This document shows, one piece after another, positions 47,903 through 57,261 of a stretch of 64,000 bases of DNA. A program made the position numbers and the translations under genes. Position 1 is the first letter of the stretch. The number at the start of each line of letters is the position of its first letter. Source of the DNA: DASVTR01 sp036387475 (lineage in GTDB: Bacteria > Acidobacteriota > Blastocatellia > Pyrinomonadales > Pyrinomonadaceae); contig DASVTR010000020.1 of NCBI GenBank assembly GCA_036387475.1, forward strand, positions 1 to 64,000, written 5' to 3'. Below the pieces are notes generated by a model. The model ran no database searches, was not told where the DNA came from, and worked only from the letters and a program-made list of their open reading frames with translations.

Positions 47903-49567
47903 TCAGCGTCCAAACCTACTACGGTATTCAGGCGATTCGATAAAGCCGCGGACAATCGTATTCTCCAAAAAGTCATGGTCGGCCACGTTATCGAAGCGGC
48001 TGTTGTGGAAGATATATCCGCAACTAGCTGGATTGGGGCTTCCCGTACATGACTCCGGATCGCGGCGGAGGTAACCGAAATATTCCATCGTCACGAAAGC
48101 CTGCTTGTAGAACTTAGCATTCACCTCCGGACTCTCGGCTACGGCACGCAGCACCTGGGCGCGCGTCATGCTCCCGATATTCAAGTTAGCAATCAGCGTA
48201 CTCTCATTTGCCAAGACCACGCCTGCGATGCTCTCCAACTTCCGAACAAACTGCTCGTTGGTCAGACCACTGGGTAACCGCTGCTGGATTTCGCTCCGCA
48301 GAAGCCAGTCTATAGTCAGCGCATCCTTTTTTGCCGAGACAACGGCCTTGTAGTCATTCGGATCAGAGATGCTCTGCACGTCGGCTATGAACTCGTTGTA
48401 ATGTGGACGATCCACCTTCGTCGAATCACTCAACTCCTCGACCCTGGCAGGTCTTTGACCGAGCGTAATCATGTAGAGATACATCACGAAGCGTCCTTTC
48501 TCGCCGAACTCAGGCGAGCGGAAGAAGTTTGCCGATAATGCTCCGCGTGTGTATTTGATACAACCAGTGTCGGAAGGATTACAGCCGTTGAGAATGTTCA
48601 CGTAGAACTGCACTCCCTCGGCCTCACCCTCACGGTTCAGGAAGTCCATGTAATGTTGGTTGACGAAGGAGGTGTTGACATCCGTTGGATTCACTGCCGC
48701 AGACGACGCGGTATCATCATCCTTAATGGTGATAACGGCAGTCCCAGGATTTCCAACCTCCGTGCTCCGCGATGCGTCGAACAGGCTGATGGTAAATGTT
48801 TCGTCCGGTTCGACAAAAGCATCATTCGTGAAAAGGATAGTTATCGTCTTGCTCGCTTCGCGCGCCGCGAAGAAGAGTCTGCCCGCGGCGGTCGTGAAAT
48901 CAGTGCGATCTTGCGCCGTCCCGTTGCGCGTAAAATAATCGACTTTCATGTCACGCGAAATGTCGCCCGTGCGAAGCACCCTGATCGTCAGACTTCCCAC
49001 GTTCTCCGCCACAACATAAGTGGGGGCATCAAGACTTACAAGCGACCTCTGTTCCTCCGGGGTGGGCGAAGCCGTAGGCGTCGGTGATGCAGTCGGCGAG
49101 GGACTTGGGCTGGCGGTAGGCGTCGCGCTCGGCGTAGGCGTCGGTGACGTGGCGTTGAAAGTGCCGGTCACGACGGTCGCGCTCGCCTGAGTTTGCACGA
49201 CAACGGTTGTTCCGTTAGTCACGTTCGGCACAGCCTGTCCGTCATTCGTGTTCAGTTCCAATTCTCCCTGATGTAAAGAATTGATGGTGAGCGTTCCGAC
49301 GGACGCTCCGTTAACCAGAACATTGAGCACTGTGCCCGCCGAAAGATTGACATCTTCGACCTGGACTCTAAAACGGCGACCGTCGCTTCTCACGCGTTGT
49401 TCGGCGACGCCGCTCGGCCTTAGCCCGTTGAGAGCAGGGCCAGTTAGGATTGTTTCAGTAATCACTTCGTCGTCGCCGCTGGCACCGGCAGTCACAGCAG
49501 CGATTGCCATCACGGCACAGGAAATGAGCGTTATGATAAATGTCGCTAAAGCCCTCTCGTTTCGCAT
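47903..49567 (-). CDS. Secreted Calx-beta and DUF4214 domain protein
   Basis: 554 residues. Signal peptide (about 1-29), an N-terminal beta domain (about 35-125), a Pro/Thr/Ser linker (PTPTPSATPTASPSPSPTAS), then a Calx-beta domain (about 180-285: YVVAENVGSLTIRVLRTGD, FTNDAFVEPDETFTI) and a C-terminal DUF4214 region (about 300-540: HYMDFLNREGEAEGVQFY, FVTMEYFGYLRRDPE). DUF4214 occurs in S-layer and exoprotein-like surface proteins of Acidobacteria and others; a surface-attachment role is plausible. The gene is flanked on both sides by copies of a 71-bp inverted-repeat element. Confidence 0.85.
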   Translation of the reverse strand: MRNERALATFIITLISCAVMAIAAVTAGASGDDEVITETILTGPALNGLRPSGVAEQRVRSDGRRFRVQVEDVNLSAGTVLNVLVNGASVGTLTINSLHQGELELNTNDGQAVPNVTNGTTVVVQTQASATVVTGTFNATSPTPTPSATPTASPSPSPTASPTPTASPTPEEQRSLVSLDAPTYVVAENVGSLTIRVLRTGDISRDMKVDYFTRNGTAQDRTDFTTAAGRLFFAAREASKTITILFTNDAFVEPDETFTISLFDASRSTEVGNPGTAVITIKDDDTASSAAVNPTDVNTSFVNQHYMDFLNREGEAEGVQFYVNILNGCNPSDTGCIKYTRGALSANFFRSPEFGEKGRFVMYLYMITLGQRPARVEELSDSTKVDRPHYNEFIADVQSISDPNDYKAVVSAKKDALTIDWLLRSEIQQRLPSGLTNEQFVRKLESIAGVVLANESTLIANLNIGSMTRAQVLRAVAESPEVNAKFYKQAFVTMEYFGYLRRDPESCTGSPNPASCGYIFHNSRFDNVADHDFLENTIVRGFIESPEYRSRFGR

Positions 49568-49672
49568 TATTCACCTCAATTGTTGGAAACTGAATCTTGG
49601 CGACACATTAAGTCGCCACCAGACCTACAGTCTCCCAACCCGCTCGATAAATACATCGAGCTAGGTTTATAT

Positions 49673-50833
49673 TCAGGTGGAATAAGCGGTTCTGTTGCGA
49701 GAAATATTACACGGCGCAGGAAGTACATCAACGACTCCGACTATGCAACAAGCCGTAAGAGGCTTTCGACAAATTTCGCCTGTCTTGGATTTGCACAAAT
49801 ATTCAGTCGGACTGAATAAAAGCGATGAATGATGCGGCCTCTCCTGAATAAATGTGCAAAGCTTCGACATCCTGCTAATGACGACGCGTGCGACCTCAGG
49901 GATAATCTCGCGCTCATTTGAATGGTCTGTGGTAAAGGTCACGAGAACGAAACGCGCTCCGTTTGGCAATTCTATATAGGCCGCGTCGTGACGCGTCGTG
50001 CTCGTCCAACCGGCCTTTGACCAGAGTCGCGCGCCCGGCTCAAGGGCGATGCCCGTAAAGCCGTGCGCCTGATCGTCCGGGTCTGTGCTCTTCCCTGAAT
50101 AATCGCGTTTCATTAGTTCCATCATCATCTTGCTGCGCCGAGGTGTGACCGCTCGCCCGGTAGCAATCTCCGCGAGCAGGCGCGCCGTCGCTTCTGTCGT
50201 CAGCTTGTTGCGATTCTCGCCCTTGCTTCCGCGAAACAGTTGCTCGCGCCCGTATGGGCCTTCGCAATAGGTTTTCTGATTGACGTTGATGTTGGTATAG
50301 CCAAGGCTTGCGAAGTAGCGATTGACGATATTGCGCTTCTCGGCCCACTTCTTAAGCTCTGCGCCTTTTAGCTCCGGGCCGCTCGTCGTGCCTGTTATCT
50401 CGTCGAGCACGTGGCTGGTCGCATCGTTCGACGAATCAACAATCATGTCCTTCAACGCACGGCGCAGTTCGTCCGTCTCCTTCAGCTTGCCATCCTCCAT
50501 CAGCCGGTGGGCCATCACCAGATAAAACATCTTGACGACGCTCGCCGGATAGATACGCTCGTTGCCGCGAAAGCTGGCCTGAACGGGATGCTGCGCATCA
50601 CGCAAATCTATTAACGTGATAGACAGTTGCGACTCCTCCAGCTTTTTGTCCTTGAAGCGTTCGAGCGCGGCCCGCGCCGCTTCGTTGACAATCTCTTGCA
50701 GCGCACTATCAGAGTGAGAAGTCGTCAGGTCGCTTGACGCGGCTTCATCTTCTCTGTGGGCCAACGTCGAAGGAGCGAGTAGAGCAAAGAGCAGGCAGGC
50801 GGCAAGAGTAAGGGTCAAGGCTTGGCGTGGCAT
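49673..50833 (-). CDS. Serine hydrolase of the class A beta-lactamase fold, C-terminus altered by mobile element
   Basis: 386 residues. Signal peptide (about 1-25), then a beta-lactamase/transpeptidase-like fold with the nucleophile motif S98-V-V-K101 (YPASVVKMFYL), an SxN-like motif in VDSSNDATSHV, and a KTG-like KAG in LWSKAGWTS. It could be a beta-lactamase or a penicillin-insensitive peptidase; the substituted third motif leaves this open. The family-like part ends near VARVVISRM. The next roughly 60 residues are read through a 71-bp inverted-repeat element and flanking DNA (LCTFIQERPHHSSLLFS), so the natural C-terminus and stop have been lost. Confidence 0.78.
   Translation of the reverse strand: MPRQALTLTLAACLLFALLAPSTLAHREDEAASSDLTTSHSDSALQEIVNEAARAALERFKDKKLEESQLSITLIDLRDAQHPVQASFRGNERIYPASVVKMFYLVMAHRLMEDGKLKETDELRRALKDMIVDSSNDATSHVLDEITGTTSGPELKGAELKKWAEKRNIVNRYFASLGYTNINVNQKTYCEGPYGREQLFRGSKGENRNKLTTEATARLLAEIATGRAVTPRRSKMMMELMKRDYSGKSTDPDDQAHGFTGIALEPGARLWSKAGWTSTTRHDAAYIELPNGARFVLVTFTTDHSNEREIIPEVARVVISRMSKLCTFIQERPHHSSLLFSPTEYLCKSKTGEICRKPLTACCIVGVVDVLPAPCNISRNRTAYST
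49790..49860 (+). mobile_element. 71-bp inverted-repeat element (MITE-like), copy B
   Basis: Terminal repeats TTTGCACAAATATTCA and TGAATAAATGTGCAAA, with the centre ATTCAGTCGGACTGAAT. It lies in the 3' end of the serine hydrolase gene, whose frame runs through it. Eight of 71 bases differ from copy A; same orientation. Confidence 0.78.
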
Positions 50834-50885
50834 CTGTTCTCGAATCCTTTCTGGTAGTAATTAGATTAACGGATTAAGGCATACG

Positions 50886-50980
50886 TTTCACGCAAAGACG
50901 CAAAGGCGCTAAGAACAGCAAAGCAGAAACACAATCCTTTTCTCGTTTCTTCCTTCGCGCCTTTGCGTCTTTGCGTGAAC
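50886..50980. repeat. 8-bp-unit hairpin repeat (ACGCAAAG family)
   Basis: ACGCAAAG, ACGCAAAG, GCGCTAAG on the left and CTTCGCGC, CTTTGCGT, CTTTGCGT on the right. The unit length is eight, unlike the 7-bp families. It lies between GltS and the serine hydrolase gene. Confidence 0.8.
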
Positions 50981-51001
50981 CTTCCCTCGTCCGACTTGCA
51001 C

Positions 51002-52351
51002 TCAGCGCATCAGGTTCACAAACGAGTTGATAATCAGCGCATTGGAAAAGTCTATAAAGAAAGCGCCGACGACCGGCACAATCAGAAAACTGCGCGGCGT
51101 GGGAGCATACGCTTCGGTCAGCGCTTCCATGTTGGCGACGGCGTTTGGCGTCGTGCCGAGGCCAAACCCGATGTGCCCGCTCGTCGTGACCGCCGCTTCG
51201 TAATCGCGCCCCATCAGCACAAAGGTGACAAGCACCGCATAAATAATCATGACGAAGACTTGCACAATGAGGATGACGAGCATCGGCACAGCCAGCCCCG
51301 CCAGTTCCCACAGCTTCAAATTCATCAGGACGATGACGAGAAAGAATGCCAGCGCAATCATCCCGATTAACTCTATGGCGCGAGCATTGATTTTGAGCAA
51401 GCGGTAACGATCATCAACGTTGCGAGCAATGGCCGCGACAATCATCGCTCCGATGTAGTCCGGCAGCTTGAAGAGCGCGCCCACAGCGCCGGGCAGTCTA
51501 CCGCTCAATTGGTTGAGCAATAGGCTCAGCAGCGCGCCTAAGCCCATCACCACCAGAATCAATATCAAATTGCGCAAGACGACCAGCGGCGTCAACTCCG
51601 CTTGGCCCTCGTCAGTTTTTTCGATGATCCCCGCATCGTCGCTCGCAGAGCTTAGCTCTCCGGTTGGCCCAACCGCCCAGTACTCTTCCGCTCTCCGGCC
51701 TCCCAAATTCTCATCCGGCTTTGCTTCTATAGTACCGCCCTCGCCTTTCGGCACGGCGAGGCGAAAGCGACGAATCAAAGCGGTCGCGGTCGGATTGCCG
51801 ATAAGGCTCGCCGTGAAAATACCGAAGGTCGCCGATGCGATAATCAGAGCGCCCGCGCCGCTGATGCCGAGTTGCTCGAAATCCACTGCGCGCGCTAACC
51901 CGGTCGCAGGGCCGCCCGTCAGCGTCAGCGACCCGCAGATGACGCCGAGCGGAGCGGGCGCTCCCAAAGCACTTGCCAGTCCCATCCCGACGACGTTCTG
52001 CACGATGGCGGTCACTGATGCGATTAACCAGAAGAAGCCCAAACGCCAGCCGCCCGCTCTTAATAAAGAAAGGGTTGCGCCGAGGCCGATGGTCGTAAAG
52101 AAGATGGTTTGCAGCGGAGCGCGCAAGGTTGTGTCGAGCGTGAAGCCAAGCGTTCCGCGCGCACGCAACAAGAGCACTATTAGAGCGAACAGTAGTCCAC
52201 CGATGGCTGCCGCCGGAATACTGGATTTTCGTAGAAAGGAGACGCGCCGCTGTATAAGGTAGCCGAAATACAGAAAGAGCGCGGAGAGCGCCAGCGTCAG
52301 CACCAGATCGAGCTTCAGGGTGCGCAGACCTTCGACGAAAGTAATCTCCAC
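51002..52351 (-). CDS. gltS: Sodium/glutamate symporter, GltS family
   Basis: About 449 residues. A Na+-driven glutamate uptake carrier of the inner membrane with 10-12 helices. Landmarks are LALSALFLYFGYLIQRRV, IFFTTIGLGATLSLLRAGG, GSLTLTGGPATGLARA and, in the second half, HIGFGLGTTPNAVANMEAL, the paired inverted-repeat motif of the family. GTG at 52351 is chosen: it has GTGAAGGGA upstream and starts 13 bases after the amidohydrolase stop, whereas the ATG at 52399 overlaps that gene. The two genes form an operon. A gamma-glutamyltransferase lies just beyond, divergently. Confidence 0.92.
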   Translation of the reverse strand: MEITFVEGLRTLKLDLVLTLALSALFLYFGYLIQRRVSFLRKSSIPAAAIGGLLFALIVLLLRARGTLGFTLDTTLRAPLQTIFFTTIGLGATLSLLRAGGWRLGFFWLIASVTAIVQNVVGMGLASALGAPAPLGVICGSLTLTGGPATGLARAVDFEQLGISGAGALIIASATFGIFTASLIGNPTATALIRRFRLAVPKGEGGTIEAKPDENLGGRRAEEYWAVGPTGELSSASDDAGIIEKTDEGQAELTPLVVLRNLILILVVMGLGALLSLLLNQLSGRLPGAVGALFKLPDYIGAMIVAAIARNVDDRYRLLKINARAIELIGMIALAFFLVIVLMNLKLWELAGLAVPMLVILIVQVFVMIIYAVLVTFVLMGRDYEAAVTTSGHIGFGLGTTPNAVANMEALTEAYAPTPRSFLIVPVVGAFFIDFSNALIINSFVNLMR

Positions 52352-52364
52352 TGCGCCGTTCCCT

Positions 52365-54050
52365 TCACTTTCCGCCCGCTTCGTAAACGACTCGGCCATC
52401 CATGATGGTCAAACGCACCGTCACGTTTTCAATCTTAACGGGGTCGATGCTGAAGATGTCTTCGGAGAGCATAACAATGTCTGCCAGCATGCCGGGCGCG
52501 ATTGTGCCCTTCACTTTTTCCGCGCCTTCGGCGTAGGCAGAGCCGTAGGTGTAGGCGCGCACGGCCTCCTGCACGCTGATTTTCTGTCCGGGAATCCAGC
52601 CCTCCGGGTGTTTTCCATCAAGGGTGCGGCGCGTGACGGCGGCGTAGACACCGTAAAGCGGATTAATGGGCGCGACAGACCAGTCTGTGCCGAAGGCTAG
52701 CCGCGCTCCAACGTCGAGCAGCGAGCGAAAAGCATAAGTCGTCCGCGCACGCTGGTGGCCGATGCGTTTTTCGGCCCAGCGCCCATCGTCTATGCAGTGA
52801 TAAGGCTGCATCGAAGCGATGACCCCTGCTTTGGCGAAGCGTGGAATGTCGTGCGCCCGTAGATGCTGCGCGTGTTCTATGCGAAAGCGACGGTCGCGTG
52901 GGCCGTTTTCTTTAGCAACCTGCTCGAAGATAGAAAGGATTTGATCGTTGGCCTGATCGCCGATGGCATGAATCATTACTTGCAGCCCTGCGCGATCTGC
53001 GCCGCGCGTGCGCTCAAGCATTCCGTCCATCTCTTCGCCGCGCAAGCCCTTTGTATCGGGCGCATCTTTGTAAGGCTCGAAGAAGAGCGCTGTGGTCGAG
53101 CCGAGGCTGCCGTCAGCAAAGCCCTTCAAGCCACCCATCCGCAGCATGTCGTTGCCAAAGTGTGCGCGGAGGCCCGTGCGCGCAAGCTGTTCCCATGACG
53201 GCAGCGGCGCGACGGCGTAGATGCGCGTCTTCAACTCGCCACGCTCAAGCAGCGTTTGATAGACGCCCACGTCGTCGTTCGTAGACATATCCTGCACGCT
53301 GGTGACGCCGAAGCTGGCAGCATAGTTGGTGGCGGCGCGTGCCGCTTCAAGCTTTTCAGCGAAACTCGCGGGCGGAATCTTCGTGTAAACGAAGCTCATC
53401 GCCGCGTCTTTCAGGATTCCGGTCGGCTCACCCGTCAGCGCATCGCGTACGATGAGGCCGCCGGGCGGGTCTTTTGTCTCTCGCGTTACGCCTGCCATTT
53501 TCAGGGCGACGCTGTTGGCGAGCGCCATGTGTCCGTCGAGGCGATTGACGAAGACGGGCGTATCGGGCGTGAATTGGTCAATCAATTCTTTTGTCGGTAG
53601 TGGGGCATTGGGCCAGCGTTCGTGGTCCCAATCGCCGCCGGTAATCCAACGCCCGCGAGGGTGTTTTTCAGCGTAACGACGAATGCGTTCGACGAACTCC
53701 TGCGGCGTTTTCGCGTCGCGCAAATCAACGCTCGATAGTTGAGCGCCGCCGCTTAAGAAATGAACGTGCGAATCATTGAAGCCGGGCACGACGAGTTGCC
53801 CGCCAGCATCAATGACGCGCGTGCGTGCGCCCACGAGCCGTCGAATCTCTTCTGTCGCGCCAACGGCCACAATACGATTACCGTAGACGGCGACGGCCTG
53901 AGCCGCAGGTTGCAGTTGATTCATCGTGTGGACGTTTGCGTTGATGATGACGAGGTCTGCCATCAAAGCAAAATTCTCAGCCTGTGTGGGAAACGTAGTC
54001 ATCATCAGGCACGCCGCGATCAGCAGGGCTACAACGATTCTGAGTTTCAT
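52365..54050 (-). CDS. Secreted YtcJ-like amidohydrolase (amidohydrolase 3 family)
   Basis: 561 residues. Signal peptide (about 1-24), then a metal-dependent amidohydrolase with the HxH motif VPGFNDSHVHFLSGG, metal-site loops MIHAIGDQANDQ and RIEHAQHLRAHDIP, and the Asp in LAFGTDWSVAPINP. The best-known relatives release amide or cyclic substrates; the natural substrate of this subgroup is unknown. Location is periplasmic. It is immediately upstream of the glutamate symporter gene and divergent from gamma-glutamyltransferase, so all three may act on gamma-glutamyl or pyroglutamyl-type compounds. Confidence 0.88.
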   Translation of the reverse strand: MKLRIVVALLIAACLMMTTFPTQAENFALMADLVIINANVHTMNQLQPAAQAVAVYGNRIVAVGATEEIRRLVGARTRVIDAGGQLVVPGFNDSHVHFLSGGAQLSSVDLRDAKTPQEFVERIRRYAEKHPRGRWITGGDWDHERWPNAPLPTKELIDQFTPDTPVFVNRLDGHMALANSVALKMAGVTRETKDPPGGLIVRDALTGEPTGILKDAAMSFVYTKIPPASFAEKLEAARAATNYAASFGVTSVQDMSTNDDVGVYQTLLERGELKTRIYAVAPLPSWEQLARTGLRAHFGNDMLRMGGLKGFADGSLGSTTALFFEPYKDAPDTKGLRGEEMDGMLERTRGADRAGLQVMIHAIGDQANDQILSIFEQVAKENGPRDRRFRIEHAQHLRAHDIPRFAKAGVIASMQPYHCIDDGRWAEKRIGHQRARTTYAFRSLLDVGARLAFGTDWSVAPINPLYGVYAAVTRRTLDGKHPEGWIPGQKISVQEAVRAYTYGSAYAEGAEKVKGTIAPGMLADIVMLSEDIFSIDPVKIENVTVRLTIMDGRVVYEAGGK

Positions 54051-54171
54051 AGCAGCAGGTGGCTATCTTTCAAGATTAGTACATGAAGGCCGGGCGCGTA
54101 GTGTATCATTAGCTCTCGCCTGAGACGATAGAAAATTCCAGTTGCGACCTAAAAGGAGAACTGGCAAATCG

Positions 54172-55938
54172 ATGAAAGCCAAACGCATTTTCATTTCGAG
54201 CGTTCTTACGCTCGCCTTCTTGACCTTGACCGTCACGCCTTTTAGACGCGGGCAGGCGGCGATTGCTATGCCGTCAATCGAAGCGCCAATCGTCCCTCGC
54301 GCGCCGGTGCGTGCGCGGCGCGGCATGGTTGCTTCGACGAGTCGGCTGGCATCAGAGGTCGGCGTTGATGTCTTACGGCGTGGCGGTAATGCTGTTGACG
54401 CGGCGATTGCCGTCGCGTTCGCTCTCGCCGTGACGTATCCGGCGGCGGGCAATCTAGGCGGCGGCGGTTTCATGATGATACGCTTTCGGGATGGCCGCGC
54501 GACCGCGATTGATTATCGCGAAATGGCTCCCTTAAAGGCCGTGCGCAACATCTATCAGGACGAGAAAGGCAATCTGATTAAAGGCGAAGGCTCTTCAACC
54601 GTCGGCTATCGCGCGGCGGGCGTGCCCGGCACGGTCGCAGGCATGGAGATGGCGCTCAAGAAATACGGCTCAGGAAAACTCTCCTGGCCGCAGTTAATCG
54701 AACCCGCGCGTCGGCTCGCGGCCAACGGCTTCGCCTTGCCCTATGCTATCGCGCGCAGCTTCCGCACCAACGAAGGCTTCTTCGAGCCTTACGAAGACAG
54801 CCGCAAGATTTTTCTCAACAACGGCGACCTTTATAACGAGGGTGACATCTTTCGCCAGCCGGAACTGGCCGCCACCTTCGCGCGCCTGCAACGACACGGC
54901 CCACGCGAATTTTACGAAGGGCGGACGGCACGTCTTATCGCCGAAGACATGCGGCGACACAACGGCCTGATTACGCTCGAAGACATGCGCGGCTACGTAG
55001 CGAAGGAGCGCGTGCCGCTGCGCACGACTTATCGCGGCCACGAAATCATCTCTATGCCGCCGCCTTCTTCCGGCGGAGCGGTCTTGATAGAGATGCTTAA
55101 CATCCTCGAAGGCTATGACCTCTCCAAGATGAGTTGGTCTTCAACAGAGAGATACCATCTCCTGACGGAGACGATGCGCCGCGCTTTTGCAGACCGCGCA
55201 GAATACATGGGCGACGCGGATTTCGCCAAAGTTCCAATCGCCGGAATCATAGATAAGGAGTATGCCGCCAGGCAACGTAAAACGATTCGAATGGATCGCG
55301 CCTCGAAGAGCGCAGACGTGCGCGCCGGAAAACCAATTGGCTATGAAGCCGAAGAGACAACACATTTCACCGTCGTGGACGCGCAGGGCAACGCGGTTTC
55401 AAACACATACACTTTGAACGGCGGCTTCGGCTCGGCGGTCGTCGCCAAGGGAACGGGCGTATTGCTCAATAACGAGATGGACGATTTCGCGGCGAAGCCC
55501 GGCGTGCCCAACGCTTACGGGCTGATTCAGAGCGAGCGCAATAGTGTTGCGCCCAGAAAGCGACCACTCTCCGCGATGACGCCGACCTTCGTGATGCGTA
55601 AAGACGGCTCGCTCTGGTTCGCGACGGGCAGCCCCGGCGGCCCGACCATCATCAACACCGTCCTGCAAATCATCACCAACATCGTTGACTACAACATGAA
55701 CATCCAGCAGGCCATTGATGCGCCGCGCATTCATCATCAATGGCTGCCGGACGAAATTACTTACGAGCCGTTTAAACTTTCAATCGAAACGCAGGACGCG
55801 CTCGAAGCGCTCGGACATAAGCTGGTCACAAACCCGCGCTTCATGGGCGACGCACACGGCATCATGATAGAACCAAAAACTGGCATCCGCCTCGGCGCGA
55901 GCGACCCGCGCAACGACGGAGTTCCAATCGGATACTGA
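54172..55938 (+). CDS. ggt: Gamma-glutamyltransferase
   Basis: 588 residues. Cleaves gamma-glutamyl bonds (such as in glutathione) in the periplasm, releasing glutamate or passing it to an acceptor. It is made as a proenzyme that cuts itself before Thr396 in ETTHFTVVDAQGNAV, the active nucleophile. Also seen: the large-subunit GGNAVDAAIAVAFAL and GGGGFMMIRF, and the small-subunit GSPGGPTIINTV. Signal peptide at about 1-27. ATG at 54172 follows AAAGGAG. Divergent neighbours are the amidohydrolase and glutamate symporter; a pathway of release and uptake of glutamate is a natural reading. Confidence 0.95.
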   Translation: MKAKRIFISSVLTLAFLTLTVTPFRRGQAAIAMPSIEAPIVPRAPVRARRGMVASTSRLASEVGVDVLRRGGNAVDAAIAVAFALAVTYPAAGNLGGGGFMMIRFRDGRATAIDYREMAPLKAVRNIYQDEKGNLIKGEGSSTVGYRAAGVPGTVAGMEMALKKYGSGKLSWPQLIEPARRLAANGFALPYAIARSFRTNEGFFEPYEDSRKIFLNNGDLYNEGDIFRQPELAATFARLQRHGPREFYEGRTARLIAEDMRRHNGLITLEDMRGYVAKERVPLRTTYRGHEIISMPPPSSGGAVLIEMLNILEGYDLSKMSWSSTERYHLLTETMRRAFADRAEYMGDADFAKVPIAGIIDKEYAARQRKTIRMDRASKSADVRAGKPIGYEAEETTHFTVVDAQGNAVSNTYTLNGGFGSAVVAKGTGVLLNNEMDDFAAKPGVPNAYGLIQSERNSVAPRKRPLSAMTPTFVMRKDGSLWFATGSPGGPTIINTVLQIITNIVDYNMNIQQAIDAPRIHHQWLPDEITYEPFKLSIETQDALEALGHKLVTNPRFMGDAHGIMIEPKTGIRLGASDPRNDGVPIGY

Positions 55939-55940
55939 AA

Positions 55941-56062
55941 CAGGAGTCAGAAGCCAGGAGTCAGTAGTCAGTAGAAAAGAAAGACAGGATGAAAAGGAAA
56001 TCAGAAAGAAGTGGTTTCAGCCTCTTCTTCTGGCTTCTGGATTCTGACTCCTGAATTCTGCC
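55941..56062. repeat. Heptamer-arm hairpin repeat (GGAGTCA family)
   Basis: GGAGTCA, GAAGCCA, GGAGTCA, GTAGTCA, GTAGAAA with the core GGTTTCAGCC and right arm TCTGGCTTCTGGATTC. The most complete copy, with a larger spacer. It separates ggt from the TPR gene. Confidence 0.85.
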
Positions 56063-56069
56063 TTTAGTT

Positions 56070-57218
56070 ATGAATTTTCTCTGCTCAATAATTTGCGTGT
56101 GCCTGCTGGCGGTAATTGCGGCAGCGCAGTCAACGGGTGTCACGCAGCAGAGCGCGGAAGTGGGCGCGCATTACGCGGCGGCGCAAGCGCATGAGCGCGC
56201 GGGCGATTGGGCTGCCGCCGAGAGAGAGTGGATTCTGGCGATTAGCGGCGAACCGCAGAACGCTCGCGCGTGGGTGAATCTGGGCGTCGCGCTCAACCGT
56301 CAGAATAAAGTGAAGGCAGCCATCGACGCCTGGACGCGTGCCATCAAGCTTGATCGCAAACTCGCTGGAGCGCACTTCAACATCGGATTGGTGCGTGTGA
56401 GAAGCGGCGAATACGCGGCTGCGCTCGCGCCGCTGCGGCAGGCGCTGCTGCTTGAGCCGGAAAACGAGGCGGCCCGTCGCGCGCTTGCTCTTGCCTTAAT
56501 TGCTCTGGAGCGTTTTCAGGAGGCAAGCCGCGAGATTGCGCGCTTGCTCTCGCGCTCGCCGCGTGATGCGGCGCTGCTCGAACTAGCCGCGCAGAGTTTT
56601 ATGCGGCAGCGCAGGTATGCTGAAGCAATTGTAGTGCTGCGGCGCAGGCTTGATTTGGAGAATGCGACGGCGCGGGATTGGGCCACATACGGTGATGCGC
56701 TCGACAGCGTGCGGCGAACAATTGAAGCCGCCGAAGCATACGAACGCGCCGTCGCCCTCGCGCCGGATTCAAACGCCACGCAATACGGCCTCGGCTATCT
56801 CTACTGGAAACTCTACCGCTACGATGAAGCAGAGCGCGTGCTCAGGGAAGTGCTCCGTCGCGACCCGCAAATGTCGCGCGCAGCCTTCACGCTCGGCGAC
56901 CTTTATTTGACAAGGGGGCAACCAGCGCGTGCGCTGCCGCTGTTGGAACAAGCGGCGCGCGCCTACGCAGAGGAATTCGACACGCGCTTTGCGCTGGGCC
57001 GCGCTCTCGTCCTGACCGGCGACCTCAAGCGCGGAATCGAAGAACTGCGCGCCGCCGTTCGTCTCAACGACCAGATTGCCGACGGCCACTTCCAACTCGG
57101 ACGCGCCCTCATGCAGGACAAACAAACCGAAGAAGGCAAACGCGAATTGGAGCGGGCACGCGAATTGAACAGCGCCAGGCGCGATGCCGAAAGCGAGCGC
57201 ACACTTCAACGACCTTGA
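56070..57218 (+). CDS. Secreted TPR protein
   Basis: 382 residues. A signal peptide (about 1-22) is followed by at least seven or eight tetratricopeptide repeats covering the rest, with typical positions: AWVNLGVALNRQNKVKAAID, AHFNIGLVRVRSGEYAAALA and DGHFQLGRALMQDKQTEEGK. TPR superhelices scaffold protein complexes; the partner is unknown. ATG at 56070 has no strong Shine-Dalgarno, and the repeat arm sits just upstream. The nagA gene converges on it. Confidence 0.85.
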   Translation: MNFLCSIICVCLLAVIAAAQSTGVTQQSAEVGAHYAAAQAHERAGDWAAAEREWILAISGEPQNARAWVNLGVALNRQNKVKAAIDAWTRAIKLDRKLAGAHFNIGLVRVRSGEYAAALAPLRQALLLEPENEAARRALALALIALERFQEASREIARLLSRSPRDAALLELAAQSFMRQRRYAEAIVVLRRRLDLENATARDWATYGDALDSVRRTIEAAEAYERAVALAPDSNATQYGLGYLYWKLYRYDEAERVLREVLRRDPQMSRAAFTLGDLYLTRGQPARALPLLEQAARAYAEEFDTRFALGRALVLTGDLKRGIEELRAAVRLNDQIADGHFQLGRALMQDKQTEEGKRELERARELNSARRDAESERTLQRP

Positions 57219-57261
57219 TTGACGGCGTGTCTTTCATCTGGCGCTTCAAATCAGCCAAGCC

